From a bacterium (GTDB taxonomy: Bacteria; Auribacterota; Auribacteria; Auribacterales; Auribacteraceae), in contig JACKPL010000001.1 of assembly GCA_024233545.1 (NCBI GenBank), forward strand, positions 124,001 through 188,000: a stretch of DNA of 64,000 nt, given 5' to 3'. The notes beneath the pieces are model-generated. The model had not been told where the DNA came from and ran no database searches. It worked only from the letters and a program-made list of their open reading frames with translations. A program made the translations under genes and the position numbers. Positions 8,420-20,000 of this stretch are shown piece after piece. Within the stretch, counting starts at the first letter, position 1, and each line of letters begins with the position of its first letter.

Positions 8420-9967
8420 ATGGAAAAATGCAAAGGAAACATGAGTAAAACAACAGAGCGTTTTAAACAGCTTTTTACTCCCGCGATGCTCGATTATTTA
8501 TTGGTTTTCGGCATATATTCCATTTTATTTTTCTATTCGGTTTTGTGTATTCCTGAAATTGTATTCCCTCCTTCCGGAACCGATCCGTTCTCAAATTGGA
8601 TTTTAGCGGAGGTAATTTCCCAGAAAGGGATTTTGCTTAAAGGGATGCCGGCATATTTTTTTACTCCTCTTTACGCATATCTCGGCTATTTTCTGCGGTT
8701 GTTTTTTTCAGATGTAGCGTTCTTTTTTGCTGTGTGGATAGCATTTCAGATCGGCATATTTCTTGTTTCAGCACTGTATTTTCGCCGGTTGGTTAGAGCA
8801 GTTATCTCACCTCGATGTGAAAGAATCGGTTTTTTTCTCTATGTATTCTATCCGCCGTTCATTTTTCATGCGCTTCTTCCGGTGAAAGATATCCTTATTG
8901 TATCGTGTGCGGTTATGTTTTTTTATCATTTTCTTCGGGCAGTTGAACTTAAAAAAAACAAACCGCTGATTTTTGCAGGTTTGTTTCTTGGCATATGCAT
9001 CAATTTTCGCGGAAATTTTGCGGTGCTTTTGGTTGTGTGTATGATCTTTCTTATACGCAAATCAGGGATTACGAGAGGCATTCTCTTGTGCGTTGCCGCC
9101 GCGGCGCCGGTTCTGCCGTTTACAGCACGGAATATTTTTGTCGCGCATGATTATGTATTGACCAGTTCTGTGGGCGGTATACATATATATATGGGATTTA
9201 ACGAGAAGGCGCGCGGAACATATACGTTTCTCGAAAATATACGCCCTTCGACTTTTGGGCATTTCTATGATTCGAAAAAGATTGCAGAACAAGCAACCGG
9301 CACTGCTATGAACGGTTCGGAGGTTAACCGGTTCTGGAAACATAAAACGGCAGAATACATCAGAGCAAATCCGTACAGCGCAGTACGTTTGCTGGGCAAG
9401 AAAATTGCACTGCTCTTTAACCGAATTGAATTTGCCAATAATTTCAGCTTCGACTATTTCAAAGAAGAATACTTTTTGTTCAGGTTCTTAAATGTGCCGT
9501 ATGATTTCGGAGTGCTTATGATAACGGGAGTGATTGGGTTGTTATTTGTGCGGTTTAAATATAAATGGCTGTTTGTCTCTTCGTTTGTTGCAGTGTCTTG
9601 TTCGATGCTTACGATATTTATCGCAGGGCGATACCGGTTGCCGCTCGCATTTTTCTTAATGGTATTCTCTTTGGCATGGATAAATGCATTTCTTGCAAAA
9701 ACGCTTAAGTTGACCAGAGAGATAGTGGTTATCGGGATACTTACTGCATGTATTTCGTATCAGATTCCTCCACAAATACGCGGGTTCGATTCTGGTGCAA
9801 AGCAAAAACATATCTATGCGCGCCGGCAAAAACAGAAGTATCTAAAACTCGGTTCAAAAAACTATATGGAGCATTATTATTTAGAAAAGCAAAAGTATGT
9901 GGCGGAATTTACCGATGAAAATATCCTTGAAAACCACACCGTTTCTTCCGGTCTTTCTTCAAAATAG
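8420..9967 (+). CDS. Polytopic glycosyltransferase-like membrane protein (GT39/PMT type)
   Basis: A 515-residue membrane protein with about ten hydrophobic spans between residues 25 and 450 and a basic cytoplasmic tail. After span 1 a loop near residues 45-60 contains the acidic TDPFSNW segment, in the position where GT-C enzymes carry their catalytic aspartate. The overall layout resembles ArnT/PMT_2 proteins that transfer sugars from polyprenyl-phosphate carriers at the periplasmic face. A second ATG at 8441 (MSKTTERF) has GGA just upstream and is an equally good start. The gene is divergent from rfbC and stands alone. Confidence 0.6.
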   Translation: MEKCKGNMSKTTERFKQLFTPAMLDYLLVFGIYSILFFYSVLCIPEIVFPPSGTDPFSNWILAEVISQKGILLKGMPAYFFTPLYAYLGYFLRLFFSDVAFFFAVWIAFQIGIFLVSALYFRRLVRAVISPRCERIGFFLYVFYPPFIFHALLPVKDILIVSCAVMFFYHFLRAVELKKNKPLIFAGLFLGICINFRGNFAVLLVVCMIFLIRKSGITRGILLCVAAAAPVLPFTARNIFVAHDYVLTSSVGGIHIYMGFNEKARGTYTFLENIRPSTFGHFYDSKKIAEQATGTAMNGSEVNRFWKHKTAEYIRANPYSAVRLLGKKIALLFNRIEFANNFSFDYFKEEYFLFRFLNVPYDFGVLMITGVIGLLFVRFKYKWLFVSSFVAVSCSMLTIFIAGRYRLPLAFFLMVFSLAWINAFLAKTLKLTREIVVIGILTACISYQIPPQIRGFDSGAKQKHIYARRQKQKYLKLGSKNYMEHYYLEKQKYVAEFTDENILENHTVSSGLSSK

Positions 9968-10133
9968 ATGAAAATTTATCTTTGGCGCTATTGCTTATTT
10001 ATCGAAGTATAATATGCTTGGAAATGAGCAGAAAAAAAACGCTAAATGGTTCTTAACTTGCTTTTTTAACAAAGCTTGACTACAATCGTGCTTCGTTTAC
10101 CTAGAAAGGGAAAAAGGAGCAGTAGTACTTTAA

Positions 10134-10613
10134 ATGAATCCGCCGTTGGTAGAGAAGTATATGTATTTGGCATTGGATGAAGCGCGCAAGAATTTTATTA
10201 CGCTTTCCGGCGGCCCTTTCGGTGCGTGCATTGTTAAAAACGGGCATGTGCTGGCAGTTGCGCGCAATACCGTATTGGAAAATGATGCAACCTGCCATGC
10301 GGAAATCAATGCAATCCGGATTGCCTCAAAAGAACTCGGAAGCTTCGACCTGTCCGGTTCAGTTATTTACTCGACAACAGAACCGTGCCCGATGTGTTTC
10401 ACCGCGATCCATTGGGCGCATATCGATGCCATTGTTTATGGGACGAGCATTCAGGATGCGCAAAAGCTCGGGTTTAATGAACTGCCGATATCGAATAACA
10501 CATTGAAAGAACTCGGCAAATCATCGGTATGCATCGTTTCCTCATTCATGTTTGAAGAATGCCTCCAGCTGTTTAATGACTGGAGCTGTCTTAAGGGGAA
10601 ACAAATTTATTGA
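10134..10613 (+). CDS. Nucleoside/guanine deaminase (CDA fold)
   Basis: A 159-residue cytidine-deaminase-fold zinc enzyme. His55 and Glu57 in CHAEINAIR and Cys85/Cys88 in EPCPMC form the zinc and proton-shuttle site. The C-terminal part (YGTSIQDAQKLGF, then a short helical tail) resembles bacterial guanine deaminases (GuaD) more than TadA, which carries a different tRNA-binding loop. It would convert guanine to xanthine or deaminate a related base in the cytosol. The nearest GGAG is 14 bases before the ATG, a weak start signal. It stands alone upstream of the giant gene. Confidence 0.85.
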   Translation: MNPPLVEKYMYLALDEARKNFITLSGGPFGACIVKNGHVLAVARNTVLENDATCHAEINAIRIASKELGSFDLSGSVIYSTTEPCPMCFTAIHWAHIDAIVYGTSIQDAQKLGFNELPISNNTLKELGKSSVCIVSSFMFEECLQLFNDWSCLKGKQIY

Positions 10614-11035
10614 TCCATTTTATTTATTATTTTTCACTCTTATTGGCGGCTTTATTTTTTTAAGGATATTTATAACACTAAAGATAGTGCATATTGGGAT
10701 ATGAATTTTTTGAAGAATACATGGTTTTTTTGTAAAACAACCGTAAAAAAAATACTTTTTTCAATAGTTTAAAGCTTGAGATTGTCGATATCTAAAAAAC
10801 GATATGAATGGTGTTTCTTTAAAGTATAGATAGAAAATTCTTACCGCACCAGCGTCTTTTAGGAAAAATAAAGAATACTTATATACAATCTGTAATATAG
10901 CAGGAAATGCTTTTTTGAACTGTGTTGAATTGGAAAAGTTATTTTGATATAATAATGCAATGATAAATATACTTCTTTCATATTTGAAAAATAGTCAAAG
11001 GTAACCATATAACTAATATTTAGGAGAGAGACAAA
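10614..11035. other. AT-rich 422-bp leader region of the giant gene
   Basis: No gene is visible here. The stretch is strongly AT-rich. It contains paired CGATAT boxes (10786-10791 and 10800-10805), a consensus promoter at 10925-10953 and a strong GGAGAG ribosome-binding site about 8 bases before the ATG at 11036. Confidence 0.6.
10925..10953 (+). promoter_or_regulatory. Sigma70-type promoter of the giant gene
   Basis: TTGAAT at 10925-10930 is separated by exactly 17 bases from a perfect TATAAT at 10948-10953. Transcription would start near 10960, giving a leader of about 75 bases. Confidence 0.65.
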
Positions 11036-14000
11036 ATGAAGAGACTTGTCTTACGTATGTGGTCGGTTCTAGCGATAGCGCTTTTTGCATCAGGATTACT
11101 GTTGCATGATTCGTTTGCTGAAACGTTGGATCAGGTGAAAATCCCCGCACAATGGGGAAAAGTACGCTCGTCATTTGAAGGTACCGATGGTCGGTTAGTC
11201 ATTCATATTCAAGATGCGCACTGCGTCTATGAAGCACAAAAAAACATGATGGAAATTATCAAGGCGCTTGTCAAAGATTACGACGTTGAACTGGTCGCTA
11301 TCGAAGGTGCTGAAGGTTTGATCGGCAATGATGACATTACCGCGTTCCCTGATAAGAATATCCGCAAGAACGTAGCGGATTATTTTATGAAAACCGGTAA
11401 AATCAACGGCCCTGAATATGCACTCATCGAAGATGATGTGTCATTTGTTCTGCGTGGTGTTGATAACCGGGCAATGTATCTTGATAATTTTAATCAATAT
11501 CTTGAAACATTGCCGGTACGCGAAAATGCGATACGGTTTTTCGAAGATTTATTGGAACTATATACTCAAGCAAGTGAAAAAGTTTTTTCTCCGCAATTGC
11601 AGGAGTTCTTTAATAATACTGCCGCCTATCAATCAGGTTCGCAGACATTGGCAGAATATTGTGCATATTTATTGGAACACCTCAACGGGATTGGCGTCAA
11701 AGAGAATGAATACCCTAATTTTAACTTGATTGCCCGTGCGATAGAAATTGAGAAAAAAATCGATTTTCAGCAGATCAATACAGAACAAAAAAGTATTTTA
11801 GACAAATTATCGCAGAAACTGCCCCGTGAAAAAGCAAGCGAACTGCTCTCTTATAACCTTCGCTATAAATTGAATCAGCTGTCACCGTATGATTATTTTA
11901 CTATAGTAGAAAAGCAAGCGGAAGAAGCCGGAGTTTCTTTGGCTGAATTTTATAATCTTTCCTTATATACGGCATATTTGAAAATCCATCATCGCCTTGA
12001 TGCAAATGCAGTTACAGAAGAAATAGTGCAAATTAAAGACCGTGTGCGCGATGAATTATTCAGTTCTGATGAAGAACGGGCGTTCAGTAAAATGTACGAT
12101 CTTGTGTACCGGCTCAAGCAATTTTCGGCGTTGAACCTTTCATCGAAAGAACTTGCTTCTTTGCGGACTAATAAAGACCTCGAAAAAGTAGTCGAACTAT
12201 ATTCGTTTATTGAGCCCTACGCAACCCGTTTCAATATCCCTCTTACCGCTGTTTCCCGCGCGTCTGCAGGAATTATTGCTCAAAGCGTACCGCAAATTGA
12301 TAATTTCTTCGCGATTGCACGCACCCGTGACCACGCATTAGTGGAAAATACATTGACTGAAATGGATATGGAAGCGGTTGATGTCGTTGTATTGGTAGCG
12401 GGTGGTTTTCATACTCAAGGGATAGAAGAGACGCTTGAAGAGAATGATGTTTCCTATATTACTGTTGTCCCGCATATCACTGGAGAGGTTGACCATTCGG
12501 TTTATTTGAAGTTAATGTTCGGACAGCAAAGCGAATATGAGCTTGCGTTGCGCAATGCGCTCGGGTTTCTTGCGTATCAAAGCCTTCTGTCAAAGATTCC
12601 GTTTGTCGATGTTGCGGCTCAGGAAGTGTTCACAAAAGAATTTCAATTGTTTTCACTCGTTGGGCTTGCCGATGCATCGGTTGAAGGCAATGAAGAACTC
12701 CAACGCCAGTTAGACGAACAGCCTGCAATTGCGCGGCAAGCATTTCTCGAAGGGCTCAAACGCACATTGGGAGACTATTCAGCGCGCCTTGACGGCATCG
12801 AGATTTTAGACATTGCCGTACTTGTTACCGGCGAACGGTTTTACAAGGTAAAAATAAATGATAGCACGTTGACGTTCAGGGTTGCAACTCAAGGGCAGGT
12901 TCCCAGCACAGTTGCATTTTCCGCACAGGTTCTGCAAGACCTTGAAAAGATTGTTGAGAGAAACAAGCTGGGCGACAAAGCCGCCGCAGGGAATATTTCT
13001 ATTCAGCCTGTTCAAGGAGAAGGGTTTGACCGTGTCTCGTCATATGCCGCTTCGAATAGTCTTGTCGGCGCATTCACTATAAATAAAGGTACGCTTGAGT
13101 CGTTAGGCGCCGATGTTGTCGATGATGTTTTTAACAGAATTTATTCAGCGTTTACTGCTGGGCAAGCTGGCGGCGTTGTTCTCCGCGTTTTGGCGAATGA
13201 AATCAATCAGTCGCCTCTGATGCAAGGGAAGGCACCTATTACCGATATTCAGCTGGAAAATTTTATCCGCTTGTTGGATCCCGCCGCAGTGCGTACTGTT
13301 GAGTCAACTGCATTGGGAACAGGAACGGTTGTTGATTTTAATTCTCCGGCATTGCTTATGGCGGCAAGTTTAAATGCGTCTCAAGGACAGCTCCGGCGTG
13401 TTGCAGATTTGCCGGGCTACCAAGGGCTTGTCGATAGCGGAAAAATTCATGAATCATGGAATAATAAAGAAATTTATGTTGAACAAACTCCCGGCGGTGC
13501 AATTGCAAATGTGCCGGTATTGAAATACCTTGTTAGCGCTCTTGCGCTTCCTGTGCAGGATTCGCGTTTTCTGCAGTATGAATTAAATGAGATTGAAGGG
13601 ACGAATTACGTTAAGTTTGTTGTTCGTGCAGGAAATGTCCGGCCTCAAACACCTGAAGAAATGTTTCCTCAGATTGTCAATCTGCGTGCTTTGGTTGACG
13701 AGTCAAGTCCGGTAAAACAAGTACAGCGTGTTCCTGTCGGCAGGGCATTTGTGAAAATCGACGGCGCAACGGGCGCAGTTGCAGTCGTAGGGATTGACCC
13801 AATAACAAATATTCCGAGCGATATTTTGGCAATACCTGTTCAAACAATACAAGAAAAATTTGCCGAATTTATTGCTGGGCAAGAAGCAGTTGCCCAGCCG
13901 GGTTCGCAACTTGAACGGCAAGTACAAGCATTGCGTGGTATTCAAGAAAGGCTTAATGAAAGCCCTGTGGCAGTGATAGCCGCGTTCCAAGCATCGCCTG

Positions 14001-17000
14001 CCTTCTTTGCTTCTTTTATCGATGAAGTTGCGAGAACCGCACATAGCTATCAAATTGATGGTGCACCTGCGCCGTTTTTAGTTGAAGGCGTTTTGATTGC
14101 TCAAGACGGCATAATCGCTTCCGAACCGTTGACTGTGGGATATGCGAAGCAAAATGCGTCAGATGTTTTCGCAACGGTTCTTGGCGGCGATATTGCCGAA
14201 GCCCGTGCAGTCTATGCTGAGCTTGCCGATGCGCTCAATCGCCTACCCGTCGGTGTCAGAGAACAAATGTCAGCTGACGAGTTGTATGATTTCTTTGTTC
14301 AAGCGTTCGGTGAAATAGACGAAAACTGTGCCGCGTGTGCCGTGGCTAGCGCTGTGACCGATCCCAATTCACGGTTTGCCGGATTGCTTCGTGATGCAAA
14401 CCCTGAGCTCCAACAGCAGACAACCGATAGAACGTTTACCGCGGCGCTTATTTATGCAATCGACAAAATTTCCAAAGGCAAATTGCCGCAAACAAATGAA
14501 AACGGACAGATATTAAGCAGTATGTTTGCTGTTGCAAAAGGAATTGAGGCAATCACGAAAATCAGCCCTGTTCCCGGCCAACCGGTGTTAGCGCCTACTG
14601 GAATGAGCTTTGGTACGTCGGCAGAACAGCAGATTACTAATATTGCCAATATGCTCCAAGCGGGCGATTCACTGATATTGGTTGTCAGGGAACCGGGTAA
14701 AGATGCACACTTTATTCATGTTGTTGCCGCAGGGCAGAGCGCTGTCCAAGTTTTCGATAACCTCCAGCCTGAAGGACAACAAACACGTGAAATCGACGCT
14801 AAAGCATTCTTTAGCGAATACGGCCCCATACTTGTCGGATTAGGAATAAGCCTCACACCAAGTGTTGCAGTTGATACTGTTGCAGTCGCCCGCCAAACTG
14901 AAGATGAACTAGGCGACTATACAGCAGGCATAACTGCACGTACGGCTGAAGGCGTCAAGCGTCTTTCCGATGAAGAAATGTTGCAAATTGAATGCGCATG
15001 CGGCATTGCAACTGCCAAAAGAATGACAGATGTCCGCATTGCTGAAGGGATTCAAGAAGGGCGCGGCTTTGATAATTATGGCGTTCTTGCAAAATTCGCT
15101 TTGAAAGAAAGCGACCTCAAAGCGCTCGGTTTTAGAAATTATTCGGAAGCGGTTTTCGGCGGATATTTAAATCGTATCCAAGAGAAACTCGATTCTGTAG
15201 GCGGCAATGCTGACTGGTCGGTTAGCCGCGTTCAGACTGAAGACGGTACTCGGTTGTTGGTTCTTCAAGCATCGTCGCGCGGTATCGGTCCTGAAACTGC
15301 CAATGAAGACCAGATCGATAAAGAAATCAATGATAAATTCAAAGTTATTCTCGAAACATTTTTCCCCGGAAAAAATATTCGGGTCGACGTAGATGTTAAA
15401 AACGACCGGTATACCATCCAGTATGCAGATGCCGAAAAACCGTTTGTTCTTGTTTCCCCGCAAAGTAGAGAGATAATTGCCGATACAGCAATAGTGAATC
15501 ATCTTGAAACTGTAATAGGGGAACTTGACCAAGGGTTAGCCGCCGGCGATACGATAAGCGACCCGCGGAATGTCAATGTGACCTTCGAAATTCCGAGTGG
15601 CATTGCGTCTCCTGAACAAAACAGTATTGCGAAAAACCTGATTAGCGAACTGCTTAATGGTTACGTTGTAAACGCATACAGAGCAGAAAATCAGATCGAA
15701 GAAGCTGTAAGTGTAGATTTAACCCAAATTCCCGATTCGTTTGTTGTGGAACAACTCGGAAATGCGCTACAAGCGCTTAAAGAAAATCCGTCGAAGTTCA
15801 TTGAACCCTCGATGCATACAGTTCTTGCACATACCCGCTATAAAACCAAAGGCGGTGACCGGCGAGAAAATGCGCACCATGCGGTTACCAAAAGAAGATT
15901 TGACGGGATACCCACTGAAATTGCTGTTTCGGTCGGTTTTAACGGAGACTTCGAAACATTTAAAGTTTTTAAAAATATCCTTATCAATAAATATGGAGAA
16001 TCTTTCGAAAGTACTGCTGATACAGAAGTAATTGCTAAACTGCTTGTTTGGATGAGCCGTGACCGCGATGAGGCTGGCAACATTACACGCACAGTGCCGG
16101 GCGAAATCGCCATGATGCGCTTTTTCAGATTAGCAGAAACGGTCGAAGCATTGCTCAATGCAAGCGCCATATTAAAAAATAGAGAAGGATATTCGCAGGC
16201 GTTTCGTGATAACCTTACCAAGAAACTGCAGGCAATAGGAGTAGATGTCGAAAATGGACTGCTCAAAGACCATGAAGGCAACAAACAATACGATCGTGAA
16301 AAAACGTCTCCTTACCTGCTCATCGAAACGATTTATGCCGCAATCGATAGACCGTGGATATTCGACGATGCAGTGATAGCGCAAGACGGCTTCTTCGGCA
16401 AGAAAAATTTCTTTGCGATTTCAGAAGAGATGCGTAAAAGTTTCCGCATTAAAGCCGCGGCTACACAGGCATTAAAAGCGTATCCGTCAATCACAGATGA
16501 AATTACCGGATTGATATACTGGATAGCCGAAGGCAAACTGCCTAAGGAAGTTGAAGAATCGACACAAAACCTTCGCGGCCCAGAAAAAACGCGTGCCCAG
16601 CAAATCGCGCTCGAGCAAGCACTTGAAAAGGCGAGAGGCGTTGCTGTTGAATCTGCGGATCAGCTCGTTAACTTTGCCGAAGGGCTGAAACACCGACCGC
16701 GTGAAGAATGGGACGAGGCGATTAGAGATTTCAAATCATTTGTCGAAAATGCCGATAAAGCGGCAAACTATTTTACTTTAACCGGTACAAACAGTTCAAT
16801 TTCATTAAATATCAGTACAGGGCAAGACCCGCACGCGATTTTATCCGGCAGGTTCGCTCCCAAATCGACCAACAATTACCTTGGCGTTTCTGACGGGCAA
16901 GTATTTCTTGCTTCAGAGATACGTGCGCTTGGCCCGATTATCGGTAAAGTCCAAGAAAAACATGCGGCAATGACTAATCCAGACAATCCTGATGAAGTGT

Positions 17001-20000
17001 GGCTGTCTCTAGCTCGCGGTACTGTTAATGTTGTACCTGCTAATCCCTACGGCATTATGTGGGTAGACCAGGATAAAATTGATGGAAGGAATGAAGCGGA
17101 AACCGGAAGTGAAATCCGTGTTCTTAATGCGCTTACCGGTGAAGTTTCCCGTGCCAAACCTAAATTGGTAGACGTTAAATGGAACGTCTATGAGAATGAG
17201 AAAGTCCGCAATCTTTCATCAATGTTTATCGAGTCATCACTGCAGGCTGTTACGATGCGGTGGACGTTAGATGCACTAACAAAGCAAGTTGATGGGAAAT
17301 ACACTTTTGATGAAACAGGGATTCGTGAAATCTCACTCGAAAATTTACAAAAACCTTTCATCGGCGGAGCAAGCGGCACGTCATACAATGCGTTGGTGCT
17401 TGGCATAGCAGAAGCGCGTGAAAGAGGGCTTGATTTCCTAAAGATGGCAATCGATGCTGATATTATTAAATCGTCAAATCCGGCAGTCTTTATTGAGAAC
17501 GTAGCTAATTTCCTCATTGTCTCTCAATCCGGAGAAACCGGTGTGTCGGTGCAGAATGCACGCAGGGCTATCGAAGCGGGAGCGTTGGTTGCGGTCGTTA
17601 CTAACCGCCGCGGAAGTACTTTGGACATTATTGCCGGTACAAGCCTTGGAACATGGGTCACAGAAAGTGTCGACGAAGCCGCCGTTGCGGCAACCGGTTC
17701 AAATACCTCGCAGATATTGGCGGCCCGCGTTTTTGCTCTCTATCTTTCGCGGGAATTGGGCATTATCAATGATGATGATGTCGATGCATACATTCGCGAT
17801 TCGTATGATACGATTTCTCAAATGCAAGGCGTTATTGACCGCGCTCAATCCGACACAGGCGAAGTAGCTCAAGCCGTTGAAAAACTTTCAGAATATTTAA
17901 GCCGGTTTGGCGTAGCGTTCGGCGATTATAACGCTTTTGCAAACAATAACCTTTGGGTTGGCGGTACTGGCGTTGGTTTTGAAGTCGGCATGGAAGGCGA
18001 AACAAAATTAGTCGAAACACTCCGTAAAACGTTTAGGGCATATCCATTGGATAGTATGTATGCGGCTGGAGTTCAGCAGACGCCGAATTTTATTGCTCCT
18101 GAATCAGCGATTGAAAATAAAGCAAAATCAATTGAGGATATGGTTGAAATCTATGTTCAAACGCAAGACGGCATTAACCGTGTTGCGCTTTTTGCAGAAG
18201 ATTTAGCATTGAGCGACGAAGATGTTAAATTGACCGAAGAAGTGGTGTTTTTCGGCGGCGGCCAGCATGCGCATACCTTATCCCATTTGCAAAATATTTA
18301 CTTTCCGATAAATGAAGTGATTATGGAAAGCAGATTATTTGCTAAAGGAGATGCCGGAATAGCAAAAGACGCATTGATTGTTGCGTTGGCTCCTTCATCG
18401 CCTGAAGAATTTGATATGTTGAAAAAACTCATAACTGCCGGGCACAAAGTCATCCTTATCGGTGAAGGGACACTTCGGGCACAAGTGCCGGGTGCCGGTA
18501 TCATCGAAACAGTCGGCCCTGATGCAATAACGTCAGAATGGGTTGCGGCTGATTTATTCATGAAACATTTTTCTACCATACGCCGTGCACGTGATTTTTC
18601 CACCGACGGCAGTGTGTCAAAACAGATCGACCAGCTCAAAGTTCAAGCAGAAGGAATACGATCTCTTGCACAGTCGTTTGCAGACGAAAATAGCCCGAAT
18701 TCAATCAACGCACGCCGTTTGGTTTCGGAAGTGCGCCGTAAGGGATGGAACAACATTGAAGCCATGGCTATGGGTAAGGTCAATGAATTGTCAGCTACCG
18801 AAGACCTTGCCGCTAAATTAACGAGGGCGACAGGCAATCAAGTTGTTGCAAAAGAAGCGGCTCTTGCAAAACATGGGTATTATGCTCCCGTTCATCCCGG
18901 AGGAATTACATGGGCATATTGGCCGAATCAAGTTGCGAACTATTACAGCAACCTTGAAAAAGGGCTTGACGAAATTATACCGCGCCAAAACTATCCTTAT
19001 CCGCTTATGACACATAATGAGAATTATCCGATCGGTACTATGGTAGTTATAACTCAGCAGGACCAGTCAAACCAGATGATTCGCCTTTTAAGCGATCAAG
19101 AGTATGCCGCACTGGAAGCAAATACGAGGGCAGGAAAAGAAGACCTCATTCGCCGTCCGAACATCGTTTTCACGACGCCTAACGGTGGCGCCCTTGAAAG
19201 TTATGTCATGAATGAATACATTGCGGATGCGCTGTATAACGGATACCGTGCTGATTTAGATGCGAAAACCAACAATGCAGATAATCCGCGTGGAAACGTG
19301 TTTATCAATTTGCAGTTCCCAATCCGCGATGACAATAAAACGCCGGAAGAACTGCAAGCAATAAAAATGCGTGAACTCGCTAAAATTAAGGAATTCAAAG
19401 AAAGATTCCCAGATGGATTTGTCTTAACTATTGCTCCTCAAAGCGAAATAGATGCAGGGCGCGCTCTTGGAGCTGGGTTGCGTGTTGAGGATTATTCCGA
19501 TTCGATAATTACCTTGCCTAAGGCTGATAGCACCATGGCATTGGCAGTACAGCATTTCCTCTCGTATAAGTTAACGCAGGCACGGTTTGTAGAGCCGCTC
19601 AAAGCGTTGAATGAATTTTATCGGTATCTTCAAACAAAAACAGATATAATCAACGAAGGGCGTGGCCCGGGCGAACAACAAACACCGGATGAGTTCTTTA
19701 CGGAATATGCAATGGCGCGGGACGCAACGATTCAATCAAAAATGCTACGCATTATTGAAGGAACGGAATATGGTGATCCGAACAGTTACAAGTATCTCGA
19801 AAATATGATGTTTTTCATTTTCAATAATGTAAACCTTGATCCGGTTATTAGCTTTGGTACTGCGGGTATTTCCCCTGAAGTTGCATTCCGGTTTAATCTC
19901 GACCTTATAAAAGGGTTGGCAAAGGTAGTCACGAACGACAGCATGCGCCTTGGCAACTTTATCCCCGGCACCGAACTTTCTATTCCGATTCAGGGGCAAA

